From JADJEI01 sp035328465 (GTDB lineage: Bacteria; Bacteroidota; Ignavibacteria; Ignavibacteriales; Ignavibacteriaceae): a stretch of 19,414 nt of DNA. Below the pieces are notes generated by a model. The model was given only the letters and a program-made list of their open reading frames with translations, searched no databases and was not told the origin of the DNA. This document shows, piece after piece, positions 1 through 7,174 of the stretch (positions are counted from its first letter, which is position 1; every line of letters begins with the position of its first letter). Location of the stretch: assembly GCA_035328465.1 (NCBI GenBank), contig DAOLIQ010000066.1, forward strand, positions 1 to 19,414, read 5' to 3'. Position numbers and translations under genes: made by a program.

Positions 1-21
1 AATATACCGGGTAAAATAAAC

Positions 22-41
22 AGTTGTTATATTACAACTTG
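22..41 (-). terminator. Possible weak terminator after the DUF5683-like gene
   Basis: A 6-bp inverted repeat (AGTTGT at 23-28, ACAACT at 35-40, loop TATATT) is followed on the minus strand by the T-rich stretch GTTTATTTTA. The stem is short and AT-rich and lies about 70 bases past the stop codon, so this is tentative. The rest of 1-112 shows nothing I can identify. Confidence 0.2.
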
Positions 42-112
42 GAGGAGAGAAAATCAAAAGATTTTTAATCATAATTTTCTCATTAAGAATTAACCACTGA
101 TGGGAAAAATTT

Positions 113-877
113 TTAAAAACTTGTTTTGAAGTTTAAATAGACTGTTGTTGGTAAAGAAAGAGACTGTTTCAAATTTACAGAGAGATCCCAGCTAACCTCT
201 TCTTCAAGTTGATTATTGTATGCTGAAACCATTCGAACAGCGTTTATTGCACTGATCACTCTATTTAAAATCATTGCACCAACAACAAAGCGGAGATCGT
301 TAAAGGTTTGCTCGCTTGAAACCCACATGCTTCGATAAGATTTTCTGTCTTCGCTGGTTTGCCATTTCCAGAAATAGTTACTCTCATCGTATATTTGATC
401 AAAATTTCTTTCTAATAATTTTTCATTATTGAAATCTTCAATACTCAAATATTCACTTATTGTTGCATAATAATCGTCATCTTTATTTGAATTCGATATT
501 CCCGCTTTGTCAACCGCGAAAGATTTGTAACGATCCTGCTGCCAATTGCCATAAGTGTTCATTCCAAAATAAACACCCCATAAAACTCCTTCGGCAATTG
601 TAAAATATTTTCCACTTGAATAATTCTCAGCGTAAAGTTCTCCCATTCCCGGAAGTAAAAGCGAATAAAGAATGGCAAGTCCAGTATTTTTCCTTTTTGA
701 TTCAGCAGGGTTTGAATTCGGATTAGAAATCATAAACTCAACACCAGTGTTTGATTGCACCGATTGTTCAAGTTCAAGTAAAATATTCTTTTGAAGATTT
801 TGAGAAAAACTGGTGGTAGTAATGAAAATGATTCCGAGTAATAGTTTTTGCATATTTTTTAATTGTAATTTGTACAT
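113..877 (-). CDS. DUF5683-like envelope protein, function unknown
   Basis: A 254-residue protein I cannot name with confidence. The N-terminus has a basic start followed by a hydrophobic stretch (about residues 9-25, ending in SFSQ), which looks like a signal peptide. Around residues 65-90 is a hydrophobic segment with the pattern LLPGMGELYAENYSSGKYF, reminiscent of the 'PGxGQxYNGxxxK' signature of DUF5683 proteins common in Bacteroidota. A second apolar segment (RFVVGAMILNRVISAINAV) lies near residues 197-215. This suggests an envelope or membrane-associated protein; the DUF5683 link is inference from motif style. The first ATG (877) shares its A with the mtaB stop codon (TAATG), implying translational coupling. 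An in-frame ATG at 853 (Met9) would give a more typical signal peptide and is an equally good start. Neither start has a Shine-Dalgarno sequence. Confidence 0.7.
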   Translation of the reverse strand: MYKLQLKNMQKLLLGIIFITTTSFSQNLQKNILLELEQSVQSNTGVEFMISNPNSNPAESKRKNTGLAILYSLLLPGMGELYAENYSSGKYFTIAEGVLWGVYFGMNTYGNWQQDRYKSFAVDKAGISNSNKDDDYYATISEYLSIEDFNNEKLLERNFDQIYDESNYFWKWQTSEDRKSYRSMWVSSEQTFNDLRFVVGAMILNRVISAINAVRMVSAYNNQLEEEVSWDLSVNLKQSLSLPTTVYLNFKTSF

Positions 878-2205
878 TAAATATGAACCAAATCAACTGA
901 AAATTTCTTCTCTAAAATTTGCCCTTCACATAGTCTGTTGTTAACACCTGATATTAAAACGTCACTAAAGGTATTTACTAAAGAATGATCATAGGGGTGT
1001 TTAACTCTTACATAATTTGAAGAGAAACCCATCATTTCACCGTTATGATTTTCTTCTTCGAATAGCACTTGTAAGTTTTTGCTGATCATTTTTTGATAGA
1101 ATTCATTTTTTCTCTTCTCACTAAGGCTGCGTAGAATATTGTTCCGCTTTTTTCTTTCAACAATTGGAACCACATTTGCAAAATTGATTGCTTTAGTGTT
1201 TGGGCGTTCGGAATATGTGAAAACATGCAAATAAGAAATCGGCAGATCATGCAAGAAACTATGAGTACTTAAAAAGTCATTATTATTTTCTTCGGGAAAT
1301 CCGGTAATCACATCAACACCTATTCCCAAATCTTTTATTTTTTTAGTTGCAGTGTTAACTACTTTATAGTAGTCAGAAGCTGTATATCGCCTTTGCATCA
1401 GTCGAAGTATTTTATCACTTCCACTCTGAAGTGGAATGTGAAAATGGTTGCACAGTTTTTCATTATCGGCTGTTAAAGAAATAATATCGTCACTCAAGAG
1501 ATTAGGTTCGATAGAACTAATCCTGATTCTAAACTCGCCTTCTATTTTGATTAGAGATTTTAATAAAGTGAAAAGATTTATTTGTGAATTGGAGCCATAG
1601 TCACCAACATTTACACCTGTCAGAATAATTTCTTTATATCCTTCATCGAGAAGTTTTTTAAATTCATTGACTGCCGCGTCTATGTCCATACTTCGGCTTA
1701 TCCCGCGTGCAAGGGGGATGGTACAAAATGAGCATTTATAATCACACCCATCTTGAATTTTAAAGAATGCACGAGTTCTTGTGTCGGCTTCAGAAGATGA
1801 TGAACTTCCAAACTCATTTAATTGATCAGTTGGAGAAACGTGAATACAAGCGAGATTGTTCTTCTCAAAATTTTCAATAAGCGAAAATAATTTAAATTTT
1901 TCATTGCTTCCCAAAACAACATCGACACCCGATATTTTCGAGATTTCTTCGGGGCGGAGTTGAGCATAACACCCTGTTACTATTATGAATGCCTCGGGGT
2001 TAATTCTTAATGCACGACGGACTAATTGCCTGCATTCCTTTTCGGCATTCTCTGTAACAGTGCAAGTGTTAAAAACAAAAATGTCAGGCTTCTCATCAAA
2101 TTTTACGATTTCGAAATCATGGCTGAAAAATTGAGAACCAATGGAGGAGGTTTCAGCATAATTTAATTTACAGCCTAAAGTATGTAATGCTACACGGTTT
2201 TTCAT
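877..2205 (-). CDS. mtaB: tRNA t6A37 methylthiotransferase MtaB
   Basis: A radical-SAM methylthiotransferase of 442 residues that would convert t6A37 to ms2t6A37 in ANN-decoding tRNAs. The N-terminal UPF0004 domain carries the three cysteines for the auxiliary 4Fe-4S cluster: C12 (HTLGCKLNYAE), C48 (NTCTVT) and C79 (TGCYAQ). The radical-SAM CxxxCxxC motif is C154, C158 and C161 (DGCDYKCSFC). The GCKLNYAE start and overall length fit the MtaB/YqeV branch better than MiaB (GCQMN-type) or RimO. The C-terminal 60 or so residues are where the TRAM RNA-binding domain belongs. It starts with ATG and has no evident Shine-Dalgarno. A strong terminator for rpsA ends only 10 bases upstream, so expression depends on read-through or on a promoter inside the rpsA 3' end. 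The stop overlaps the next gene's ATG by one base. Confidence 0.95.
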   Translation of the reverse strand: MKNRVALHTLGCKLNYAETSSIGSQFFSHDFEIVKFDEKPDIFVFNTCTVTENAEKECRQLVRRALRINPEAFIIVTGCYAQLRPEEISKISGVDVVLGSNEKFKLFSLIENFEKNNLACIHVSPTDQLNEFGSSSSSEADTRTRAFFKIQDGCDYKCSFCTIPLARGISRSMDIDAAVNEFKKLLDEGYKEIILTGVNVGDYGSNSQINLFTLLKSLIKIEGEFRIRISSIEPNLLSDDIISLTADNEKLCNHFHIPLQSGSDKILRLMQRRYTASDYYKVVNTATKKIKDLGIGVDVITGFPEENNNDFLSTHSFLHDLPISYLHVFTYSERPNTKAINFANVVPIVERKKRNNILRSLSEKRKNEFYQKMISKNLQVLFEEENHNGEMMGFSSNYVRVKHPYDHSLVNTFSDVLISGVNNRLCEGQILEKKFSVDLVHI

Positions 2206-2215
2206 AAATGACAGG

Positions 2216-2246
2216 AATAAAAAAAGGAGCGGAAAACCCGCTCCTT
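2216..2246 (-). terminator. Intrinsic terminator after rpsA
   Basis: A perfect 9-bp stem (AAGGAGCGG at 2224-2232 with CCGCTCCTT at 2238-2246, loop of 5) is followed on the minus strand by T5-A-TT. It begins 16 bases past the rpsA stop. This is a textbook rho-independent terminator, and it sits almost against the mtaB start at 2205. Confidence 0.9.
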
Positions 2247-2261
2247 AATTACGAAATTAAA

Positions 2262-4088
2262 TTATTCAGAGTCTGGGGTTTGTGCAGGCACCGATGGAAC
2301 TTCTGGAGTTTCAAAAATAGGAAACTCGGAAGAATCAATCACACCCATTTCAGCTTCACGAATATCTTTAATAGATGTTTTTTCTAGCTTATGCGCATTT
2401 AGATAATTCTGAATTTCTTCTTCAGATTTTTCTTTTAGTGCGGCAATGGCACTTAAAACAATTTTTTTATTTTCTTTATCGAATTCGATTACCTTCAAAG
2501 GTAAAACAGCGTCAATAGGAAAGTGATTTGCAAGGTTTTTGATTTTAATTGTTGCCAATTGTGTAGCCGGGACAAATCCATCCACCTTTTCGGGTAGTTC
2601 AGCAATTAATCCTTTTTCGATTATTCGCACAACTTTACCGTTAGAAATTGACCCAACAGAATAAATTTGCTCGAATGAAGCCCAGGGATTTTCGTTTACT
2701 TGCTTATGACCCAAAGAAATTTTCCTTTGTTCAACATCTACACCAAGAACAATGACCTCGAGTTTTTCACCTTTCTTAACTACTTCACCAGGATGACGGA
2801 TTTTCTTCGTCCACGATAAATCTGAAATATGAACAAGTCCATCAACCCCAGGCTCAAGTTCAACAAAGACTCCGAAGTTAGTCAGGTTGCGTGCAACACC
2901 ATTATGTCTTGTTCCGACAGGGTATTTATGCATTAGACTTTCCCATGGGTCGGGTTCGAGTTGTTTGATTCCAAGCGAGATTTTCTTTTCCTCTTTATCA
3001 AGGCTCAAAATGATTGCTTCGATCATTTGACCCATTGAAACAACTTGTGAGGGATGTTTGATATGCTGGGTCCAGCTCATTTCAGAATTATGAATAAGCC
3101 CTTCGATACCTTTTTCAATTTCAATAAATGCACCGTAATCGGTAAGTGAAACAACTCTGCCGGTGACTTTTTTACCAAGCTGATATTTCTCTTCGATATT
3201 ATCCCAAGGATGTGGTAAAAGTTTTTTCAGACTAAGAGAAATTCTTCTCTTCTCTTCATCGAAATCAGTGACAACAACTTTAATTACTTCGTCAAGTTTA
3301 ACTACTTCGTTTGGATGGTTGATTCTTCCCCAGCTTAAATCAGTAATGTGAACCAAACCGTCAACACCGCCAAGATCAACAAAAACTCCGAAGTCTGTAA
3401 TCGCTTTTACAGTTCCTTCAAGTATCTGTCCTTTTTCTAGGCTGTTGATGATAGCCATCCTCTGATCAGAAATTTCTTCTTCAACAAGAACTTTATGAGA
3501 TACCACAACATTTTCCGTTGGTATGTTTACTTTAACAACTTTAAAATCCATAGTTTGACCAACGAATGCGTCAAAGTCTCTGATTGGTCTAACATCAATT
3601 TGAGAACCGGGCAGGAATGCATCCATTCCGAGTAAGTCAACAACCATTCCGCCTTTAATTCTTTTGACAATTTTACCTTGAAGAATTTCACCTGTATCGT
3701 GTGCACGCAATACTTTTCCCCAGATTTTAAGAAAATCAGCACGTACTTTACTTAATACAAGATTCCCTTCCTGATCTTCAACACTTTCGAGAACTACTTC
3801 AACCTCGCCCCCTATTTTTATTTCCTCATCCTCACGGAATTCGTTCTTCGGGATAGAACCTTCGGATTTAAAACCGACATCAAGAATTACAGCATCACCT
3901 TGAATACGTACGACTTTTCCTTTAACCAATTCACCTTCTTTAACATCTTTGAAGGAATCGGCATAAAGCTTTGCCAGAGTTAAAAACTCTTCTTTCGAAT
4001 ATTGATCTGTATTGAATTTGTTTTTTGCTTTTTCAAAGTCATTGAGAGTAACTGCGACTTTTGTCGAGCCTGGTTTTGTTTCAGACAT
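2262..4088 (-). CDS. rpsA: 30S ribosomal protein S1
   Basis: A 608-residue protein with six S1 (OB-fold) repeats at about residues 51-118, 132-201, 219-288, 305-375, 390-462 and 477-548. Repeats 3 to 5 are the most canonical (for example TDFGVFVDLGGVDGLVHITDLSW), while repeats 1 and 2 are divergent, as is usual for ribosome-docking repeats. S1 brings mRNA to the 30S subunit and helps unfold structured or Shine-Dalgarno-poor leaders, which fits a genome where many genes lack a clear Shine-Dalgarno. Repeat number and length are typical; the acidic, Pro-rich tail (about 555-608) is less conserved. It starts with ATG and has AGGAGA at 4093-4098, four bases upstream. The leader folds into a long hairpin that may control translation or stability. 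The gene follows cmk, an association seen in many bacteria. Confidence 0.97.
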   Translation of the reverse strand: MSETKPGSTKVAVTLNDFEKAKNKFNTDQYSKEEFLTLAKLYADSFKDVKEGELVKGKVVRIQGDAVILDVGFKSEGSIPKNEFREDEEIKIGGEVEVVLESVEDQEGNLVLSKVRADFLKIWGKVLRAHDTGEILQGKIVKRIKGGMVVDLLGMDAFLPGSQIDVRPIRDFDAFVGQTMDFKVVKVNIPTENVVVSHKVLVEEEISDQRMAIINSLEKGQILEGTVKAITDFGVFVDLGGVDGLVHITDLSWGRINHPNEVVKLDEVIKVVVTDFDEEKRRISLSLKKLLPHPWDNIEEKYQLGKKVTGRVVSLTDYGAFIEIEKGIEGLIHNSEMSWTQHIKHPSQVVSMGQMIEAIILSLDKEEKKISLGIKQLEPDPWESLMHKYPVGTRHNGVARNLTNFGVFVELEPGVDGLVHISDLSWTKKIRHPGEVVKKGEKLEVIVLGVDVEQRKISLGHKQVNENPWASFEQIYSVGSISNGKVVRIIEKGLIAELPEKVDGFVPATQLATIKIKNLANHFPIDAVLPLKVIEFDKENKKIVLSAIAALKEKSEEEIQNYLNAHKLEKTSIKDIREAEMGVIDSSEFPIFETPEVPSVPAQTPDSE

Positions 4089-4107
4089 TTTGTCTCCTGA
4101 AATATTG

Positions 4108-4150
4108 TTCGCTTTTCTTATTCAAACCATCAGAAAATAAGCAAAGCGAA
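4108..4150 (-). promoter_or_regulatory. Hairpin in the rpsA 5' leader
   Basis: Two 15-base arms (TTCGCTTTTCTTATT at 4108-4122 and AATAAGCAAAGCGAA at 4136-4150, plus strand) are complementary at 14 of 15 positions, with a 13-base loop. In the rpsA transcript this hairpin ends 9 bases before the AGGAGA ribosome binding site (4093-4098). No T-run follows it, so it is not a terminator for cmk. A leader element, for example for autogenous control by S1, is an inference. Confidence 0.6.
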
Positions 4151-4157
4151 AAGTTTA

Positions 4158-4163
4158 GTTATA
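4158..4163 (-). promoter_or_regulatory. Possible -10 element of an rpsA promoter
   Basis: The minus strand reads TATAAC here. Transcription would start about seven bases downstream, near 4151, which is the 5' base of the leader hairpin. No good -35 hexamer lies at the right spacing, so the call is weak. Confidence 0.25.
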
Positions 4164-4184
4164 CAAAGTTTGTTAAAGATGGTT

Positions 4185-4886
4185 TTATAAATTTTTTAAT
4201 TCTATGTTTTTCTGTTTTGCAACTTTTATAATTTGATCAATAATTATATTGACCTGTTGGTCAATTGTAATATCCGACGTGTCAACTTCAATTGCCTCAG
4301 CGGCTTTTCTTAAAGGGCTAATCTTCCTTGTAGAATCAATTAGATCCCGCTGTGAAAGGTTATTTTTTATTTCACTTACCAAAACTGACTTGCCTTCTTC
4401 AGAAAATTCTTTCGATCTTCTTGAAGCTCGTTCGTCAATTGAACAAGTGAGAAAAATTTTAACATCAGCTTCGGGAAATACAACGGTTCCGATGTCTCTT
4501 CCCTCCATCACAACTCCGCTGCCAACTTTACCCATTTTTTGCTGCTTCTCAACAAGTGCTTTTCTAACGCCTTCAATTTTACTGACAGGGCTGACATGGG
4601 AATTTACTTCTGAACTTCTGATTTCATTAGTTACATCAGTGCTGTTGATCGAAACAAAAGTCTTCCCATCCTTAAAATCCAAAACAATTTCTGAATCTCT
4701 TGCAATTGAAATAATCGCCTCGTCATTGTTAAGAACGCCATTTTTAATCGCTAAGAAAGTTACGGCTCTATACATTGCCCCCGTGTCTATGTAAAGATAG
4801 TTCAATCTTTCAGCAATTCTCTTTGCAGTTGTGCTTTTACCGGAACCAGCCGGGCCATCAATGGCAATGATTAAACCTTTTGGCAT
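4185..4886 (-). CDS. cmk: Cytidylate (CMP/dCMP) kinase
   Basis: Phosphorylates CMP and dCMP with ATP in pyrimidine nucleotide salvage and recycling. From the ATG at 4886 the protein has 233 residues, within the normal range for the long bacterial Cmk type. The P-loop GPAGSGKS is at residues 11-18, followed by the family motif YIDTGAMYRAVT, which binds nucleotide. The GRDIGTVVFP segment and the Arg-rich lid region (ERASRRSKEF and QRDLIDSTRKISPL) are also characteristic. The frame extends three codons further to a TTG at 4895, but neither start has a Shine-Dalgarno and the ATG places the P-loop at the usual distance, so I chose the ATG. The gene lies between dnaX and rpsA in the same direction, with about 80 bases before it and 96 after it. 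Confidence 0.95.
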   Translation of the reverse strand: MPKGLIIAIDGPAGSGKSTTAKRIAERLNYLYIDTGAMYRAVTFLAIKNGVLNNDEAIISIARDSEIVLDFKDGKTFVSINSTDVTNEIRSSEVNSHVSPVSKIEGVRKALVEKQQKMGKVGSGVVMEGRDIGTVVFPEADVKIFLTCSIDERASRRSKEFSEEGKSVLVSEIKNNLSQRDLIDSTRKISPLRKAAEAIEVDTSDITIDQQVNIIIDQIIKVAKQKNIELKNL

Positions 4887-4965
4887 AGGTTTCAAAAATA
4901 GGGATATTCGGGGATTTTATCAAAAATCCAAACAATAAAAATTATGCAGATAGTGCACTCGTTAT

Positions 4966-6660
4966 TCAGTCTATTTCCTGCCCATTTAGCTCATTCTTTA
5001 TAAGATCAATAAATGGGTCGCCAGAATTAGAAATAGTTGAATTCTGAACAGGAGCCTCCTTTTTAGACGGTTGTTTTTCAAGTTCGTCCTCATCAATGCT
5101 GAAGGAATATCTTTTCCCAAAAACTTCAAATGCTTTTTTCGTCAAATATTCCGAATGAAAGCGAATAGCTTCTTTACCCTCTTCACTGTCAATTTTAACT
5201 TCAAGCTTATTACCATTTACGTTCACAATTTTCAGTTGATGAATAAAAGGTCCCAGCGATAAATATTTTTCATCCGCAACTGATGCAGTAAATCCCTGCC
5301 ATTTATTAATTATACCATCAATATCTGTCAAGTCATTTGAAGATAGGTTTACAGAATCAGAAAATTCATTTATAGGTTTTACCTGAGTCTCTTTTTCAGT
5401 GACAATTTTTCGAGTTTTATAATGAGCTTTTTGCTCCTGAATAATTTCTTGATTGGAAGAGGCAAAAAACTTTTCCTGGGGTTTTTCATTTACAATATTT
5501 CCACTTCCGGAAGAAGAACTTGAGTTTTGAATATTATCGATTACCTTGCTAATCAGCTCTGTCTTTTCAAATCCGACAAGATGGCTTAATATTATTTCAA
5601 TTTTTAATTTTTGGTTTGAGGAGTTTTTTAGGTCATTCTGATTTTGATTTAGGAAATTTAATATTCTTAAAATATCAGCCTCAGCAAACTTATCCGAATA
5701 TTCGAGGTATTTCTGTTTATAAATTTCAGCGCTTTCAATCAACTTTGATGAGTCAGTTACAACGACAGTTAAAATATTTCTGAAATGTTCTATAAGCCCG
5801 CTCATAAAATCAATGAAGTTCCAGCCGTTATCATATAATTTATCAGTGATATCAAAAACTACTTTGAAATCTTTGTTAATTATTGCGTTTGTAAGATCAA
5901 AATAAATTTCCTCATCAATGAGATTGAGCATTTGAATTACTGTATCAGCATCAACATTATTGCCGCAAAAAGAAACTACTTGGTCAAAAAGACTTTCAGC
6001 ATCACGCAAGGCGCCATCAGCTTTTTTGGCTATGATAGTTAATGTTTTATCGTCAATTAAGACTTTTTGATCTTCCGCAATTTTAATTAATAAATTTTTA
6101 ATTGTCTCTATTTGAATTCTTCTGAAATCAAATCGCTGGCAGCGAGAGATAATAGTCAAGGGAACTTTGTGAACATCAGTTGTTGCAAAAATAAATATTG
6201 TATGTTCCGGTGGTTCTTCAAGTGTTTTTAAAAATGCGTTAAAAGATTCCTTCGTAAGCATGTGAACTTCATCTATAATATAAACTTTGTACTTGCCGAT
6301 GGTTGGAGCATATTTTACAGAGTCGCGCAGTGTCCTGATCTCATCAATCCCTCTGTTTGAAGCTCCATCAATCTCTATAAAATCAAGTGATTGATTCTCC
6401 CCTATAGATTTACACATTGTACATTCATTACAAGGTTCACTGCTAATTAAATTTTCGCAGTTTATTGCTTTTGCAAAAATTCTTGCTGTAGTAGTCTTTC
6501 CGACGCCCCTCGGACCGGTAAATAAATAAGCATGAGCTATTCTTTTATTTGTGATAGCATTCTGTAACGTCTTTGTAATATGCTCCTGTCCGACAACATC
6601 TGCAAATTTAAGGGGGCGGTATTTTCTGGCACTTACCTGGTAACCTTTTTTTTCTTCCAT
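4966..6660 (-). CDS. dnaX: DNA polymerase III subunits gamma and tau
   Basis: The clamp-loader ATPase of the replisome, 564 residues. The AAA+ core has Walker A GPRGVGKT (49-56), a zinc module with C68, C77, C80 and C83, Walker B VYIIDEVH (126-133) and the SRC arginine-finger motif (172-174), in the order and spacing known from E. coli DnaX. Domain III (collar) runs to about residue 370. The remainder is a low-complexity linker rich in Ser, Gln and Lys plus a tau-like C-terminal region (about 445-560). An A_AAA_AAC heptamer in frameshift register occurs at codons 344-346 (5623-5630); a -1 shift would terminate after eight new codons, giving about 354 residues. It starts with ATG four bases after the upstream stop. 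The second to fifth codons include a run of eight As. Confidence 0.96.
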   Translation of the reverse strand: MEEKKGYQVSARKYRPLKFADVVGQEHITKTLQNAITNKRIAHAYLFTGPRGVGKTTTARIFAKAINCENLISSEPCNECTMCKSIGENQSLDFIEIDGASNRGIDEIRTLRDSVKYAPTIGKYKVYIIDEVHMLTKESFNAFLKTLEEPPEHTIFIFATTDVHKVPLTIISRCQRFDFRRIQIETIKNLLIKIAEDQKVLIDDKTLTIIAKKADGALRDAESLFDQVVSFCGNNVDADTVIQMLNLIDEEIYFDLTNAIINKDFKVVFDITDKLYDNGWNFIDFMSGLIEHFRNILTVVVTDSSKLIESAEIYKQKYLEYSDKFAEADILRILNFLNQNQNDLKNSSNQKLKIEIILSHLVGFEKTELISKVIDNIQNSSSSSGSGNIVNEKPQEKFFASSNQEIIQEQKAHYKTRKIVTEKETQVKPINEFSDSVNLSSNDLTDIDGIINKWQGFTASVADEKYLSLGPFIHQLKIVNVNGNKLEVKIDSEEGKEAIRFHSEYLTKKAFEVFGKRYSFSIDEDELEKQPSKKEAPVQNSTISNSGDPFIDLIKNELNGQEID

Positions 6661-6664
6661 AATA

Positions 6665-7174
6665 TTAAAATGAAATTGTTGTTTTATTAAAAATATGATT
6701 GGCTAAATAACTGCAAAGTCTCTCTAAATAAAATAAATCTATCGTGCTGAATGCATCAAACTGAGTGCTATCAACATCCAGCACAGCCAGCAGCGCACCG
6801 TCTTTAACAATGGGAACTACAATCTCGGACTTTGATTCTGCATCGCAAAAAATATGACCAGGAAATTCATTTACATTTGGTACAACTAGAGTCTTTCTTT
6901 CTTTAGCAGCAGTTCCGCAAACACCTTTACCGATCAGAATATTTGTGCATGCAACTTTGCCCTGAAACGGACCAAGAAATAACTTTTCTCCGTCAAAAAA
7001 ATAAAACCCTACCCAGCTGATTTTTTCAAACGACTGTTTTAAAGCTGCACAAAAATTTGCAAGTTTTGAGATTAATTTATCATTCGAATTAAGCAAAGAA
7101 AAAATTTGATTTTCTAAAAGAATATACTGTTCATCTAAGGGTAATGCTTTATTTAGAACCAAAGTTTCAGCCAT
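6665..7174 (-). CDS. msrC: Free methionine-(R)-sulfoxide reductase (GAF domain)
   Basis: A single-GAF-domain protein of 169 residues that would reduce free L-methionine-(R)-sulfoxide using thioredoxin-type electrons. The three functional cysteines of the family are present: C76, C86 and C110. Their spacing (10 and 24 residues) equals that of E. coli fRMsr (C84, C94 and C118). Family landmarks include WVGFYFF, LGPFQGKVACTNI, GVCGTAA and the FCDAESKSEIVVP strand, and the length matches. The ATG follows the lon stop directly (TAA-ATG), and dnaX starts four bases after its own stop, so it is very probably co-transcribed and coupled with lon. The pairing puts protein quality control and repair of oxidised methionine in one transcript. 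Confidence 0.93.
   Translation of the reverse strand: MAETLVLNKALPLDEQYILLENQIFSLLNSNDKLISKLANFCAALKQSFEKISWVGFYFFDGEKLFLGPFQGKVACTNILIGKGVCGTAAKERKTLVVPNVNEFPGHIFCDAESKSEIVVPIVKDGALLAVLDVDSTQFDAFSTIDLFYLERLCSYLANHIFNKTTISF

Noticed and set aside
1..72. Possible start of a minus-strand gene at the left edge (ATG at 72)
   Set aside because: Only 24 codons are visible, with no ribosome binding site or recognisable sequence, and it would overlap the possible terminator hairpin at 23-40.
4249..4794. A 181-codon plus-strand open frame opposite cmk
   Set aside because: It is entirely antisense to cmk, whose motifs are intact, and its Ser/Leu/Thr-rich composition is that of a mirror frame.
4886..4895. 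TTG at 4895 as the cmk start
   Set aside because: It has no Shine-Dalgarno and adds only three residues before an ATG that fits the family N-terminus.
6645..6658. Run of eight As at codons 3-5 of dnaX as a frameshift or slippage site
   Set aside because: A shift this close to the start would give no useful product, and such runs are expected in GAA/AAA-rich coding sequence.
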